Below, piece after piece: positions 44,401-53,393 of a stretch of DNA of 64,000 nt. Under the pieces are notes generated by a model. The model saw nothing but the letters and a program-made list of their open reading frames with translations. It was not told where the DNA came from and did not search any database. The stretch spans positions 1 to 64,000 of the forward strand of contig NZ_JANAIE010000004.1 in NCBI RefSeq assembly GCF_029664245.1, given 5' to 3'. Every line of letters starts with the position of its first letter. Position 1 is the stretch's first letter. Position numbers and translations under genes: made by a program. This stretch comes from Profundicola chukchiensis (GTDB lineage Bacteria > Bacteroidota > Bacteroidia > Flavobacteriales > Weeksellaceae).

Positions 44401-46022
44401 TTATTACAGCAAATGATATTGGCTTTAAAGTGGTTTATCTTGGAACTACCTATAATATGGTAGGAGAAAATGACTTCATTTTACAAAAAGAACCTGGAAC
44501 CAGTGGATATTTAACCTTGCCGGATGTTGAATTCGTGGAGAAAAACTCTCAGACCAAAGGAATGGTGGATGGATTATTAATTTTCAGTGATCTCTCTAAT
44601 TGGTTTATGGACTTGGATTTTGAAGCTGATAGACTATTGGTGATGAACACCACTGTGGCAGATAATGAACTATTCTATGGACGTGTTTTTGCTGGAGGAA
44701 ACTTCAGCATGTATGGACCTGCATCTGATATGGAGCTTTCGGGTTATGATGTAGATGTATTAAAAGGATCTACGATTAACCTTAACACAGGCGCTACTGC
44801 TACAGTAGATTCCAATAGATTTATACAGTTCTACTCGTATGATGAGCAAGGAAACATGGTAGAACCAGAGGAAGTGAACCAAGAAATTTCTGGATTCTCT
44901 ATTGACTTAGATGCCAATGTTGATGAAGGAACTACAGTAAATTTGGTGCTTGATGCCCAATCTGATGATAAAATTCAAGCGCGTGGTAAAGCCTCCAACT
45001 TCAAGATTCAAATGAATCGTGCAGGTAACTTAAATATCGATGGTGAATATGTTATTTCGGATGGAATATACAGTTATCGAGAAGCCCTTGTAATTGATAA
45101 AGACTTCGAACTTGAAAAAGGTGGATATATTCGATTTGATGGTGATCCATTTAACGCCACCATGGACTTAAGAGCGAAGTATAGTCGTTATGTTAATAAT
45201 ATTGGTGAGTATTTAGGTTTAAGTACAACGCAGGCAACCATTGTGGATTTAGTTATTGCTATTTCAGGAAATTTAGAAAATACCAATATTGAATTCTTGG
45301 TAGAAACTCCAGACGCGAGTAGCCAAATTAAATCGGCATTACAAAACAAATTATCTAACAATACCGACGAAAGAATGAAACAAGCGAGTTTCTTATTGGT
45401 GTTAGGTAGATTTGGTACAGAAGAATTATTAGCTGCCGGAAATGCCACTGGTGCTGCAACGGCGTCGGCTTTTGAGTTATTAGGAAAACAAGTCGGGAAT
45501 TTATTCTCGAGTATCATTCCAGGTTTTGAGTTAAATCCAACTTATTTACAAGCTACCAATAGAAATTCACAGTCAGACAGAATTCAGACGCAATATAATT
45601 GGGCTTTAAATGAGAGATTTAAGATTAATGGTGCCGTAGGTACACCTTTAGGTACAGAATATAACGAACCTGTAACCATGCAAGTAGAGCTAGATTATGA
45701 TATCTCTAAGAAAGCGGATGGAGGTCTAGTATTACGTGCTTTCTCTCGTCCGTCAACTTTAGGAATTGAGAACTTTAATGTGAATTCAACATTTGCCCAA
45801 AGTTATGGAGCTGGGGTTGTGTATAGAAGATCTTTTAATTCTTTTAGAGAATTATTGAATAGAAATAAGGAAGATGAGAAGTCTGAAGTAGAAAAATCTA
45901 AATTTAGAAAATCGGATAAACCAGCCGAAGAAAAGCCTACTCAGGATTCGTTAAAAGTTGATTTTCCAAAAGATACAATTCGCACAGAAAAGGAGATGTC
46001 CCTTATCGAATTCGGTAAATAA
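41472..46022 (+). CDS. tamB: TamB-like translocation and assembly module protein
   Basis: 1516 residues. A single membrane anchor at the N-terminus (about 6-26), then a very long repetitive region of beta-strand pattern (AsmA-like start, 'FGTSIEVGGVDIDFWGDINLYDVKAKD') and the TamB/DUF490 C-terminal domain (about 1050-1480), with 'GKQVGNLFSSIIPGFELNPTYLQ' near the end. TamB-type proteins bridge inner and outer membrane and are linked to lipid transport and barrel assembly. The start is a TTG at 41472: no in-frame ATG precedes it and the anchor follows directly. A charged tail (EDEKSEVEKSKFRKSDKP) ends the protein. Confidence 0.9.
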   Translation: MKTILRIFYILILLIVILFAGIFIAIQTPSVQSYITERVLTSLNEQFGTSIEVGGVDIDFWGDINLYDVKAKDHKDLEFIKIPKLTADISLWRIYRNSNDIRVKKLDLENAHIQVLTYEGDSISNFIRFIDKFVVEDSEDDSEFKIRGDIKIIDSKLSIINYNLDPKEQVWLDSENFNTVISDVNVIGSTYSANIEQFSMDAKKNGEDFKVENLSSIFRMDDRGIYLDDLDFKTQSSHLDGYIHLKYDSIEQFDDFGNKVLWEIQLDDESKVGYKDLRYFMPDWTKDEVIELSGNLRGPLNDLNAQNLTLSNGITKIKTTNISVGELMNGSYAINTNYIEANTSYADLKRILPDDLAKSITDFIARFGVLNYKGALQIDEKDLYANGSLTSALGNAKLKLNMYDYAGNQPSYNGNVNTPGFDLKKLTDTEELGKVAGDLRFDGKGFDLETLRINAKGKLNYLDIAGDRYQNISVDGILNHEKFDGILAINDPNAKLNYDGIFDFSTKHLKVDFKSNVDYFNLTHFGATDTKNTWLKGKIDGIASFSELNDLNGDLHITDLIFNTDTLQLDVPLADFHISKLIDNQRNVIIDVPNYVYADLSGEFLLDELPNVFQNGIGQFLVNYEKKKTTPNQSFNFNINVQDNIVSYFVPDLYVQPDTNITGSADNDADLFEIHMVSPFIQYADYKADSVNLFVTTLDDRAFNLDVKSLLIQNYLIQDFKVNGHRQNDTIVANAHFWGGEQREGEFDLNFYQTFNEGTELKTGFSPSTISVDNKEWHINPENDKDSNYAILDFDKNRFSIKEILFQSDEQFLRINGDYISRNDFKVDVDLENVLLSKVIPPSLLGDFSIEGIANGNVDIIKTKNELKPVADLKIDSISMNGYQIGNFVTNASYDIEQQIFNIEGSLDKDNVNTLYLTGEIDNKGDSPQLDLIADLDDFNINILSVFLDEVLSDWKGTLSGDVSLKGNATDPSLAGFITANDIGFKVVYLGTTYNMVGENDFILQKEPGTSGYLTLPDVEFVEKNSQTKGMVDGLLIFSDLSNWFMDLDFEADRLLVMNTTVADNELFYGRVFAGGNFSMYGPASDMELSGYDVDVLKGSTINLNTGATATVDSNRFIQFYSYDEQGNMVEPEEVNQEISGFSIDLDANVDEGTTVNLVLDAQSDDKIQARGKASNFKIQMNRAGNLNIDGEYVISDGIYSYREALVIDKDFELEKGGYIRFDGDPFNATMDLRAKYSRYVNNIGEYLGLSTTQATIVDLVIAISGNLENTNIEFLVETPDASSQIKSALQNKLSNNTDERMKQASFLLVLGRFGTEELLAAGNATGAATASAFELLGKQVGNLFSSIIPGFELNPTYLQATNRNSQSDRIQTQYNWALNERFKINGAVGTPLGTEYNEPVTMQVELDYDISKKADGGLVLRAFSRPSTLGIENFNVNSTFAQSYGAGVVYRRSFNSFRELLNRNKEDEKSEVEKSKFRKSDKPAEEKPTQDSLKVDFPKDTIRTEKEMSLIEFGK

Positions 46023-46168
46023 GCCTGTTTTCAAGGAAATTATGATTTTATTAGTATTTATTTAATTTAAATGAAAAAAATAAAATATAATAAAAGTCAT
46101 GCAGAAATATAAAATAGATAAGATTTTTTATGTAATTTTGTGCAACCTATAATTTAAACAACAATAAT

Positions 46169-46645
46169 ATGAAAGCAGAGTATCAAATTGATGATGTTGA
46201 TAAGCAAATTTTACATTTCTTAATAGAGAACACGCGTACACCTTTTACGGAAATCGCAAAAAAAATGAATGTTTCTGCGGGGACAATTCACGTTCGAGTA
46301 AAGAAAATGGAAGAGGCAGGTATCATTAAAGGAACCACTCTTATCGTTGATTATTCTAGAATGGGATACGACTTTATCGCGTATGTTGGTATTTTATTAA
46401 CTAAATCAAACAAGACTTCTGCCGTAATGGAAAAGTTAAAAGCTATTCCAAATGTTACTGTAGCGAGTGTGATTTCAGGAAAATACAATATCTATTGCAA
46501 AATTAGAGCAAAAGATACGAGAGACGCAAAAGATGTTATCTACAAGATAGATGAAATCGAAGATGTATTACGCACAGAATCTATGATTTCGTTAGAAGAA
46601 GAAATCAATGATAAAACTCGTCTTTTAAATTCGATTTTTACCTAA
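46169..46645 (+). CDS. Lrp/AsnC-family transcriptional regulator
   Basis: 158 residues. The N-terminal helix-turn-helix (DKQILHFLIENTRTPFTEIAKKMNVSAGTIHVRVKKMEEAGII) and the C-terminal RAM domain (IPNVTVASVISGKYNIYCKIRA) are standard. It senses small molecules, usually amino acids. TAATTTTG at 46133-46140 could be its -7 element. The nearest metabolic gene is the aromatic amino acid hydroxylase at 47378, with a membrane gene between, so a regulatory link is only a guess. Confidence 0.92.
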   Translation: MKAEYQIDDVDKQILHFLIENTRTPFTEIAKKMNVSAGTIHVRVKKMEEAGIIKGTTLIVDYSRMGYDFIAYVGILLTKSNKTSAVMEKLKAIPNVTVASVISGKYNIYCKIRAKDTRDAKDVIYKIDEIEDVLRTESMISLEEEINDKTRLLNSIFT

Positions 46646-46706
46646 TATCTTTGTCTAGATAATAGACAGTGAATTTAGAACATTATAATTTAAAACCATA
46701 TTTTCA

Positions 46707-46745
46707 AGTAGCACTCGTCTAAAACGTGGTGCTATTTGATTTTTT
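46707..46745 (+). terminator. Probable terminator after the Lrp-type gene
   Basis: Arms agtagcac (46707-46714) and gtgctatt (46729-46736), one G-U pair, then a T-rich tail. Lies 60 bases past the stop at 46645. Confidence 0.5.
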
Positions 46746-46830
46746 GGTTCAATAAATTTTAAGTTTCTTTCAGAATCATAATAAAAGAGGTATAATAAAA
46801 TTACCTCATTGGATTTGACCCATAATTAAA

Positions 46831-47235
46831 ATGAAAAGAGAACAAGATTATTTCCCAAACGAAACTAACGAAAGATCATTTGGTTTTAAAGTAATTATTA
46901 CGCTGGTAATACTAATGGTACTTTCCATTATCGGAAGTAGAGTCTATAGTTTGATTTCCTTCAACGATGTGCTGGTAGATCCAACTTTGGGAAAAGAGCC
47001 TTTGTGGTATAATCTTGCAACAATTGGTTTATCGATTGTGTCTTTAATCGGTTTAATCTTGACTTGGCAATTCAGAAAGCTAGGTGTATATCTTACGGTA
47101 GCTGGGCTTTTCATTATTATCATTATCAATCCAGAATTTGATTTATTTAGAACCTTAGCTCCATTGTTTACCTTATTTGTATTCACGGGTTATGGCTTTT
47201 TTGAAATCATCCCTAAATGGAAATTCTTTAAATAG
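46831..47235 (+). CDS. Small four-segment membrane protein
   Basis: 134 residues. A charged start (KREQDYFPNETNERSFG), then four hydrophobic segments (about 23-43, 62-82, 86-103, 108-128). I recognise no family. It ends with KWKFFK. It is separated from both neighbours by about 140-185 bases, so it is probably its own unit. Codon use does not differ obviously from its neighbours. Confidence 0.7.
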   Translation: MKREQDYFPNETNERSFGFKVIITLVILMVLSIIGSRVYSLISFNDVLVDPTLGKEPLWYNLATIGLSIVSLIGLILTWQFRKLGVYLTVAGLFIIIIINPEFDLFRTLAPLFTLFVFTGYGFFEIIPKWKFFK

Positions 47236-47377
47236 AATATCTATTCTTATTAAGTATCTCATTTTAAATTAGCCTGCATTCACTTTGTGGCTTTAATAAA
47301 ATTTTAACTCATCTAATTCTAATTAATTTAGATTTTCTGTAAAATATTGTATCTTAACAGAATCAAATTAGATTATA

Positions 47378-49138
47378 ATGGGTTATCAGGAAAATGAGGT
47401 TTTAGCAAAACTTCCAGAACATTTAAAGCAATTTATCAACGACCAAGATTATGACGCTTATACGCCAATTAATCAGGCTACGTGGCGTTATGTAATGCGT
47501 AAAAATGTTGATTATCTTTCGCGTGTTGCACATGAATCTTACCTAGAAGGTTTAAGAAAAACAGGAATTTCCATAGAAGAAATTCCTAATATGTATGGAA
47601 TGAACCGAATTCTAAAAGAAATCGGATGGGCAGCTGTAGCTGTAGATGGATTTATTCCGCCAACCGCCTTTATGGAGTTCCAGGCTTACAATGTTTTGGT
47701 GATTGCAGAAGACATTCGACAGCTTAAAAACATTGAATACACACCTGCGCCAGACATAATTCACGAAGCAGCGGGTCATGCACCCATTATTGCCAATCCT
47801 GAGTATGCGGAATACCTACGTAGATTTGGTGAAATAGGAAGTAAAGCTATTTCATCTGCAAAGGATTATGAAATGTACGAGGCTATTCGTCACTTATCCA
47901 TTGTTAAAGAAAATCCAGATTCAAGTCAAAAAAGCATTAATGAAGCTCAGGAGCAGGTTGAATATTTACAAAATAATCTTGGAGCGCCAAGTGAAATGTC
48001 TCGTATCAGAAACCTACATTGGTGGACGGTAGAGTATGGTTTAATCGGAACTTTAGAAAATCCTAAAATCTATGGTGCTGGACTACTTTCGTCAATTGGA
48101 GAAAGTAAATCTTGTATGGAACCTGAAGTGACTAAACTTCCTTACACCCTGGCGGCAGCAGATGTTGAATTTGATATTACGCAACCACAACCACAATTAT
48201 ATGTAACGCCAGATTTTGCACATCTTAATTTTGTGTTGGAGCAATTTGCCAACCAAATGGCTTTAAGAAGAGGTGGAACTTATGGAATCAAAAAAGTTGT
48301 TGAATCTAAAGGATTAGCAACTATTGAGTATAACACAGGAATCCAAGTTTCGGGTAATTTCTCTGAATTAATTACTGATGAATATAACAACCCAATTTAT
48401 ATTAAAACCACTGGTCAAACAGCTCTTAGCTATAGAGATAAAGAATTAATCGGGCATGGGGTTAAGTATCATAGCGAAGGTTTTGGTTCGCCTATCGGTC
48501 GCTTGAAAAACGTAAACTTAGCCATTGAAAATATGTCGCCATATGATCTAGAGGCGTATAATATCCGCGAAGGTCAAGTTACAAAACTAGAATTCGAAGG
48601 TGGAATTGAAGTAGAAGGTGAGGTAATTACGGGAACTAGAAATCGCTTTGGTGATATTCTTATAATTTCCTTTAAGAATTGTACTGTAAAACATGGCGAT
48701 ACCTATTTATTCAAACCAGAATGGGGAATTTATGATATGGCAGTAGGTAGCAAGATTGTTTCTGCTTATGCCGGACCAGCCGACCCGACTTCATTTGATC
48801 AAATTACGCATGTTCCAACAGAGAAATCTCACGAACGTATAATCACGCCTGAATTAGAAAAACTTCATGTTTTATATCAAGAAGTGCGCGATATGAGAAC
48901 TAATAAAGCAGTTAAGGAAGATCGATTAAAAGAAATCTGGTCTACGATTCAAAGTGATTTCGACTTAGAGTGGTTGTTGCCTTTAGAAATTTATGAAATC
49001 TCTAAAGACGATGCGCTAAAAGACGAGTTAAAATCTTACTTACTCGGTCTTGAAAATAAAATTGAAGTCTTTCATTTAGTAAGCGAAGGTTTACAAATGA
49101 TAGATGAGCAAGAAGGTATGAAACTTCAAAATGCTTAA
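47378..49138 (+). CDS. Aromatic amino acid hydroxylase (phenylalanine 4-monooxygenase type), long form
   Basis: 586 residues. The first 310 or so are the catalytic domain: His129 and His134 in HEAAGHAP and Glu219 in WWTVEYGL form the 2-His-1-carboxylate iron site; biopterin is the expected cofactor. PDIIHEAAGHAPI and 'SSIGESKSCMEP' fit phenylalanine hydroxylases. The remaining 275 residues are an extension without a domain I recognise, including a beta-rich part (about 380-470) and a helical end. Such long forms occur in other Bacteroidota. It probably makes tyrosine or starts phenylalanine breakdown. Confidence 0.87.
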   Translation: MGYQENEVLAKLPEHLKQFINDQDYDAYTPINQATWRYVMRKNVDYLSRVAHESYLEGLRKTGISIEEIPNMYGMNRILKEIGWAAVAVDGFIPPTAFMEFQAYNVLVIAEDIRQLKNIEYTPAPDIIHEAAGHAPIIANPEYAEYLRRFGEIGSKAISSAKDYEMYEAIRHLSIVKENPDSSQKSINEAQEQVEYLQNNLGAPSEMSRIRNLHWWTVEYGLIGTLENPKIYGAGLLSSIGESKSCMEPEVTKLPYTLAAADVEFDITQPQPQLYVTPDFAHLNFVLEQFANQMALRRGGTYGIKKVVESKGLATIEYNTGIQVSGNFSELITDEYNNPIYIKTTGQTALSYRDKELIGHGVKYHSEGFGSPIGRLKNVNLAIENMSPYDLEAYNIREGQVTKLEFEGGIEVEGEVITGTRNRFGDILIISFKNCTVKHGDTYLFKPEWGIYDMAVGSKIVSAYAGPADPTSFDQITHVPTEKSHERIITPELEKLHVLYQEVRDMRTNKAVKEDRLKEIWSTIQSDFDLEWLLPLEIYEISKDDALKDELKSYLLGLENKIEVFHLVSEGLQMIDEQEGMKLQNA

Positions 49139-49151
49139 AATTAAATGAGGA

Positions 49152-49814
49152 TTACTTGCCTGCTACGAAGTCTTTTAAATAAAAAGGTTCGAAGTAGGCA
49201 ACATCTTCAAATTGTTTTTGTTGAAATTTCTGTTCCATAGCAGCCCCCATCATTTTAGCTGATGGTAAAACTTCCGTATAAAATTTAGCCTTTGGTAGGC
49301 TTAATATTTCCTGAGCTTTTTCGGCTCCATCACCCACAAACAATACTTTTTTATCAGCATACTCCTGAAAGCTATTTTCATCTAAAACCTTAGCTTCTGT
49401 TGGAGTTATTTCATTCAAATTGGTGTCAAAAGTTTTGGTGTAAACTTCTTTTCTTCGCGCATCTGTCATGGGAATGATAAGATCAAAATCTTCTTTCTTT
49501 TCACAATGCGCCAAAATATCCAGCGAATTCATACTTAATAAAGGAATGCCTAATGCAAAGCAAATTCCCTTAGCAGCAGAAACGCCAATGCGAAGCCCTG
49601 TATAGCTTCCTGGGCCTTTTCCCACAGCTACGCCGTCTAGATCATTTAAAGTGTAGTCACAGCCTTCTATAGCCCACTGAATGAATTGATGCAAACGTTC
49701 TGCATGTTGATATCCATCGGTTGTTAATTCACATAACACAATTTGTTCCCCGTTTTGGGAAATGGATACAGAACAATTTTTTGTAGAAGTTTCTAAATTA
49801 AGGATTAATGCCAT
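49152..49814 (-). CDS. tsaB: t6A-modification protein TsaB
   Basis: 220 residues. ILNLETSTKNCSVSIS opens the ASKHA fold; GVAVGKGPGSYTGLRIGVSAAKGI is the diagnostic block. TsaB is the inactive partner that holds TsaD. Its start overlaps the tolC-like gene upstream by 17 bases. Confidence 0.93.
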   Translation of the reverse strand: MALILNLETSTKNCSVSISQNGEQIVLCELTTDGYQHAERLHQFIQWAIEGCDYTLNDLDGVAVGKGPGSYTGLRIGVSAAKGICFALGIPLLSMNSLDILAHCEKKEDFDLIIPMTDARRKEVYTKTFDTNLNEITPTEAKVLDENSFQEYADKKVLFVGDGAEKAQEILSLPKAKFYTEVLPSAKMMGAAMEQKFQQKQFEDVAYFEPFYLKDFVAGK

Positions 49815-51165
49815 TTTCGAATGTTAAAGGTTTCCCTGCATAAAAGTCTAATACTTTCAACCTAAAGATATAATTATATTTAGATTGTAACATGTTTGAT
49901 TTCGCTGTGAATAGAGTAGTGGAGGCTTTATTGAAATCATAAATTGTGATTTTACCTGCGTTGAAACTCTTTTCTGCAAACTCAAAAGATAATTCAGCAG
50001 AACGAACGGCCTCTTGAGATGCTTTAAATTGTTCGTATGATGAATTAACCATAAAATAAGCTGATTGTATTTCAGATTTTAAAGATTGCTTTCTTAATTT
50101 GATATTACTCTCAGCTGCTTGAACGCGAATTTCGGCATTTTCAACATTTAAATCTGTAAGATTTTTATTAAAAATTGGAATATTAACACCTAACCCTATC
50201 GAGTGCGAGTGATTATCCCACCATTGTTCAAATAATCCATCGGATTCGATTCCTCCATTTAAATAGGTTCTGTAGTTAGTTCCAACGCTATAATTAGCAT
50301 TAACTGTCGGCCAATAATCTGTTTTAGCCAAATCGATATCAAGTTTTGCGCTTTCCACATTCAGTTCAGCACCTTTAATTTTAGGTTGGTGTTCGAATGC
50401 ATAAGCTGTAATTTCTTCCATGTCTAAAAGAGCTGGAGTTAACTCCTCAGGAACATCCACCAAAACCACATCAAACTCACGATAATCGGGTAATTGTAGC
50501 AATTGAGCTAAATTAAACTTAGCTTCATCTACGTTGATTTTTGATGTTGCCAATTGTTGTTTATCCTGCGCAACCACTGATTCAGATTCGTATACCTGAC
50601 TCAACGGAATTGCTCCGCCATCATACAAGACTCGATTTCTTCTTAGTTGCTCTTCAGAGATTTTAACTTGCTCTTGGGCTGTGGCAACCAATTCTCTATT
50701 TAAGAGAACGTTCAAATATTGATTGACAATATTCAATGAAATATCATTTAGGGTTGCTAATAAGTCTTGATTAGCCACCGATAAATCAATGTTCGCTTTT
50801 TCCTCGTTCAATCTATATTTACCACGATTGTACAAAGTCATTTGAGCACCTACTCCCCATGAATTTTGAAATAGTTGGTAACCATTCGTTGTGCCAGTAA
50901 TTTGCTGATTGGAGTTAGTAATTGGTACACCTGTCACACCGACAATTAAATTATTATCAAAATTGGCGTTCACAGAAGGCAGTCTTTGTCGCTTGGCGGC
51001 AAGAATATTATTCTCGACTAATTTATTATTAATCCTAGCATTTTCTAAAGTAAGATTATTCTCGGCAGCATAATCCACCATTTCTTGGAGTGTCCACTCT
51101 TTTATTTCTTGTGCGCTTAAAAAGCCAACACAAATTCCTGCTACAGCCAAAAGATATTTTTTCAT
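49798..51165 (-). CDS. TolC-family outer-membrane efflux protein
   Basis: 455 residues. A signal peptide (1-19), then a long alpha-helical pattern with two TolC repeats; 'NRELVATAQEQVKISEEQLRRNRVLYDGGAIPLSQVYESES' and 'ESNIKLRKQSLKSEIQSAYFMVNSSYEQ' are typical helical barrel segments. It should form the outer channel of an efflux or type I secretion system. The usual membrane-fusion and pump genes are not adjacent in this window. Transcribed before tsaB. Confidence 0.88.
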   Translation of the reverse strand: MKKYLLAVAGICVGFLSAQEIKEWTLQEMVDYAAENNLTLENARINNKLVENNILAAKRQRLPSVNANFDNNLIVGVTGVPITNSNQQITGTTNGYQLFQNSWGVGAQMTLYNRGKYRLNEEKANIDLSVANQDLLATLNDISLNIVNQYLNVLLNRELVATAQEQVKISEEQLRRNRVLYDGGAIPLSQVYESESVVAQDKQQLATSKINVDEAKFNLAQLLQLPDYREFDVVLVDVPEELTPALLDMEEITAYAFEHQPKIKGAELNVESAKLDIDLAKTDYWPTVNANYSVGTNYRTYLNGGIESDGLFEQWWDNHSHSIGLGVNIPIFNKNLTDLNVENAEIRVQAAESNIKLRKQSLKSEIQSAYFMVNSSYEQFKASQEAVRSAELSFEFAEKSFNAGKITIYDFNKASTTLFTAKSNMLQSKYNYIFRLKVLDFYAGKPLTFENGINP

Positions 51166-51245
51166 GGAAGGATTTTCTAAGAATATTCACCTTATAGGTA
51201 GGTGAAATATTGATTTTGTTACAATTTAAAAATTAAGATCATCAA

Positions 51246-51278
51246 AAAAGCCGTTATGGAAATCCCACAACGGCTTTT
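51246..51278. terminator. Hairpin terminator between the YceI lipoprotein and tolC-like genes
   Basis: A 10-bp stem, aaaagccgtt (51246-51255) with aacggctttt (51269-51278), a 13-base loop, and an A-run on the left side. Serves the YceI lipoprotein gene (stop at 51299). Confidence 0.8.
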
Positions 51279-51298
51279 AATTCTAATGAATTTTGTTA

Positions 51299-51949
51299 TT
51301 AAGCTTTTGGCTTTTCTAAATCAGAAATGATCTCGATTGATACATCTGTCCAAGTTTTGTTTAAATGTAACTCAGCACAAGCTTCGTGTAATAAATCAAA
51401 TCCTCTATTCGCTTTGAAGTCTTCGATAACATCGATTACACCTGTAATAATGATTTTCTTGTTTTCAAAAGTGTATTGGAAGTTCTTTTCAACTTTAACA
51501 CCATTCATAACAATTTTCACAGGTACAACACCATTATTGAATTGACCAAAAGACCCGATGATATTCGCGCCATCCATATTGTTAAAGAACAAGCTTAAGA
51601 TTTTCGCATCACGGGAAACATCTCCTGTTGTCATAGAAGAAGTTGTAATATCGAATGAAGCACCTTCTAAAATTTCTTCTGGAATATTAGACTCTTTGGT
51701 GTCTTTAACTTCGATATTATCAAAAGATCCATGTACTGCAACCTTTTCAGGAGTTTTATAAGCAGTCCATTTTAAATCTGTTTTTTCAGGGTTAAATGCC
51801 AACATTTCCTCGCCGTCGAAATCACCTTCTGTAAAACTAGATTCAACTTGAGCATTATTCTCGGTAGTTGTATCTGTACTTACATTTTGGTTTTCGTTTT
51901 TACAGCTCATGAAAGCACAAACGCTTAAAAGTAAAAGTAATTTTTTCAT
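51299..51949 (-). CDS. YceI-family lipoprotein
   Basis: 216 residues. A lipoprotein signal (MKKLLLLLSVCAFMSC, Cys16), a polar Asn/Thr/Glu linker, then the YceI beta-barrel lipocalin-like fold ('DLKWTAYKTPEKVAVHGSFDNIEVKD', 'ASFDITTSSMTTGDVSRDAKI'). YceI proteins bind amphiphilic or isoprenoid ligands. It follows the OmpA gene by 15 bases, so the two envelope proteins are co-transcribed. A second, unanchored YceI protein is at 61915-62433. Confidence 0.87.
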   Translation of the reverse strand: MKKLLLLLSVCAFMSCKNENQNVSTDTTTENNAQVESSFTEGDFDGEEMLAFNPEKTDLKWTAYKTPEKVAVHGSFDNIEVKDTKESNIPEEILEGASFDITTSSMTTGDVSRDAKILSLFFNNMDGANIIGSFGQFNNGVVPVKIVMNGVKVEKNFQYTFENKKIIITGVIDVIEDFKANRGFDLLHEACAELHLNKTWTDVSIEIISDLEKPKA

Positions 51950-51964
51950 TTTTATAAGTTATAA

Positions 51965-52675
51965 TTATTTCTTCGTGATTCGAATATCAACTCTTCTGTT
52001 TTTAGCTTTACAAACATCTGAGTCATTTGCAGGACAAAGTGGGTGTTCAGAACCATATCCTTCTGCCGCTAATCTTGCAACGTCAACCCCAGCATTGCCG
52101 ATTTTGTTCATCACAGATTTCGCTCTACCTTCTGATAATGGTTGGTTGATTTGCTGACTTCCTGTATTATCAGTGTACCCACCTAACTTAACTTCCGTTC
52201 CAGGGAAAGCTTTTAAAAGCGCAACAATATTATCTAATTGTTTTTGTGAAGTAGCTGTTAATTCATCGCTACCCGTTGTGAAATAAACTCTATCTAAAGT
52301 AATCCAACCTTGTGTTTTATCTGCACTAACAACAAAATCACTATTGTTTAACATAGAAAACAATTGATTTTCAGTTGAGTTGGCTCCAATTTTCATTTTC
52401 TCACCATTTGGAAGTTCTATTTCCAACATTTCTCCTACATCATATATGTAGTTACCAGCAGCGTCAACTTTTTCAGTCGAAACTTCTGTTTCTTCTGTTG
52501 CTGCTGTAGCTGTTGCTTCAGTGTTTGTTTCATCTACTTGTGGTGCAGCAGTAGTAGAAACTGTTTGTTGAGTTGGTCTAATTTCGCCAATAGGAATAAT
52601 GTTTTTGTTCCCGTTTTGATCGAATTTACAACTAGTTAATGCTAATACAGCCAATACCAAACTAACTTTTTTCAT
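51965..52675 (-). CDS. OmpA-family peptidoglycan-binding lipoprotein
   Basis: 236 residues. Lipoprotein signal (MKKVSLVLAVLALTSC, Cys16), a Thr/Ala/Glu-rich linker (about 35-70), then the OmpA C-terminal domain (about 120-236): 'VYFTTGSDELTATSQKQLDNIVALLKAFP', 'GYTDNTGS', 'RAKSVMNKIG', 'AAEGYGSEHP' and 'KAKNRRVDIRI' with the Arg that contacts diaminopimelate. It anchors the outer membrane to the wall. First of a pair with the YceI lipoprotein. Confidence 0.92.
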   Translation of the reverse strand: MKKVSLVLAVLALTSCKFDQNGNKNIIPIGEIRPTQQTVSTTAAPQVDETNTEATATAATEETEVSTEKVDAAGNYIYDVGEMLEIELPNGEKMKIGANSTENQLFSMLNNSDFVVSADKTQGWITLDRVYFTTGSDELTATSQKQLDNIVALLKAFPGTEVKLGGYTDNTGSQQINQPLSEGRAKSVMNKIGNAGVDVARLAAEGYGSEHPLCPANDSDVCKAKNRRVDIRITKK

Positions 52676-52728
52676 AACATGTTTTTTGCGAAGTTACTAA
52701 ACGTTAAAATTAACTAAAAATTTAATAT

Positions 52729-53307
52729 TTAATTTTGTTCAAATATAGAGGATTTCATAGCTTTTATTGCCCTTCCTCTATGAGAAATGCTATTTTTCTC
52801 TTCCGGAGAGATTTCGGCAAAGGATTTTTTGAATTCTTTAGGCTTAAAAATAGGGTCATAACCAAATCCTCCATCGCCTTCTACTTGATGTAGAATCTCA
52901 CCTTCAACCTTTCCTTCAAAGAAATGATATTCACCCTGATGATATAAGCAGATGACGGCGACAAAATAAGCGTATCTATCTTCTTTATCCTTTAATTCTT
53001 TTAAAACTTTGGCGATGTTATCTTCTGATTTTCCCGTCCCGGCATAGCGCGACGAATAAATACCAGGTTCATTGTTTAGGGCGGGAATTACCAATCCAGA
53101 ATCATCGGCGAAAATGCTTCCCTCATATTTTTCTCTAATGGCATCAACTTTAATCTTAGCGTTTTCTTTGAAACTTTTACCATCTTCAATAATTTCATCA
53201 TGAAAATCAATATCTTCCAATGTTATGATTTCAAAATTAGAAAGTATTTGGTTTACTTCTTTTGCTTTATTTCTATTATGTGTTGCGAAAAGTATTTTAT
53301 TGCTCAT
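52729..53307 (-). CDS. rdgB: Non-canonical purine NTP pyrophosphatase
   Basis: Hydrolyses ITP, dITP and XTP to keep them out of nucleic acids. 192 residues. ILFATHNRNKAKEV is the opening loop, ADDSGLVIPALNNEPGIYSSRYAG the active site, and FGYDPIF and EEKNSISHRGRA the base-reading part. The start at 53307 (MSNKILFATHN) was chosen over an ATG 18 bases upstream, because the family begins here. Confidence 0.94.
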   Translation of the reverse strand: MSNKILFATHNRNKAKEVNQILSNFEIITLEDIDFHDEIIEDGKSFKENAKIKVDAIREKYEGSIFADDSGLVIPALNNEPGIYSSRYAGTGKSEDNIAKVLKELKDKEDRYAYFVAVICLYHQGEYHFFEGKVEGEILHQVEGDGGFGYDPIFKPKEFKKSFAEISPEEKNSISHRGRAIKAMKSSIFEQN

Positions 53308-53362
53308 AGATGGTAAATTATACAATTAGATAAATTGCTATTAAAATTATTACGAATTTAAC

Positions 53363-53370
53363 TATATTTG
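53363..53370 (+). promoter_or_regulatory. Candidate -7 element of the acyl-CoA dehydrogenase gene
   Basis: TATATTTG matches TAnnTTTG and ends 23 bases before the ATG. The nearest TTG (53335-53337) is 25 bases upstream, slightly too far for the consensus. Confidence 0.4.
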
Positions 53371-53393
53371 AAAAACTTAAAAATAACTAAAAT

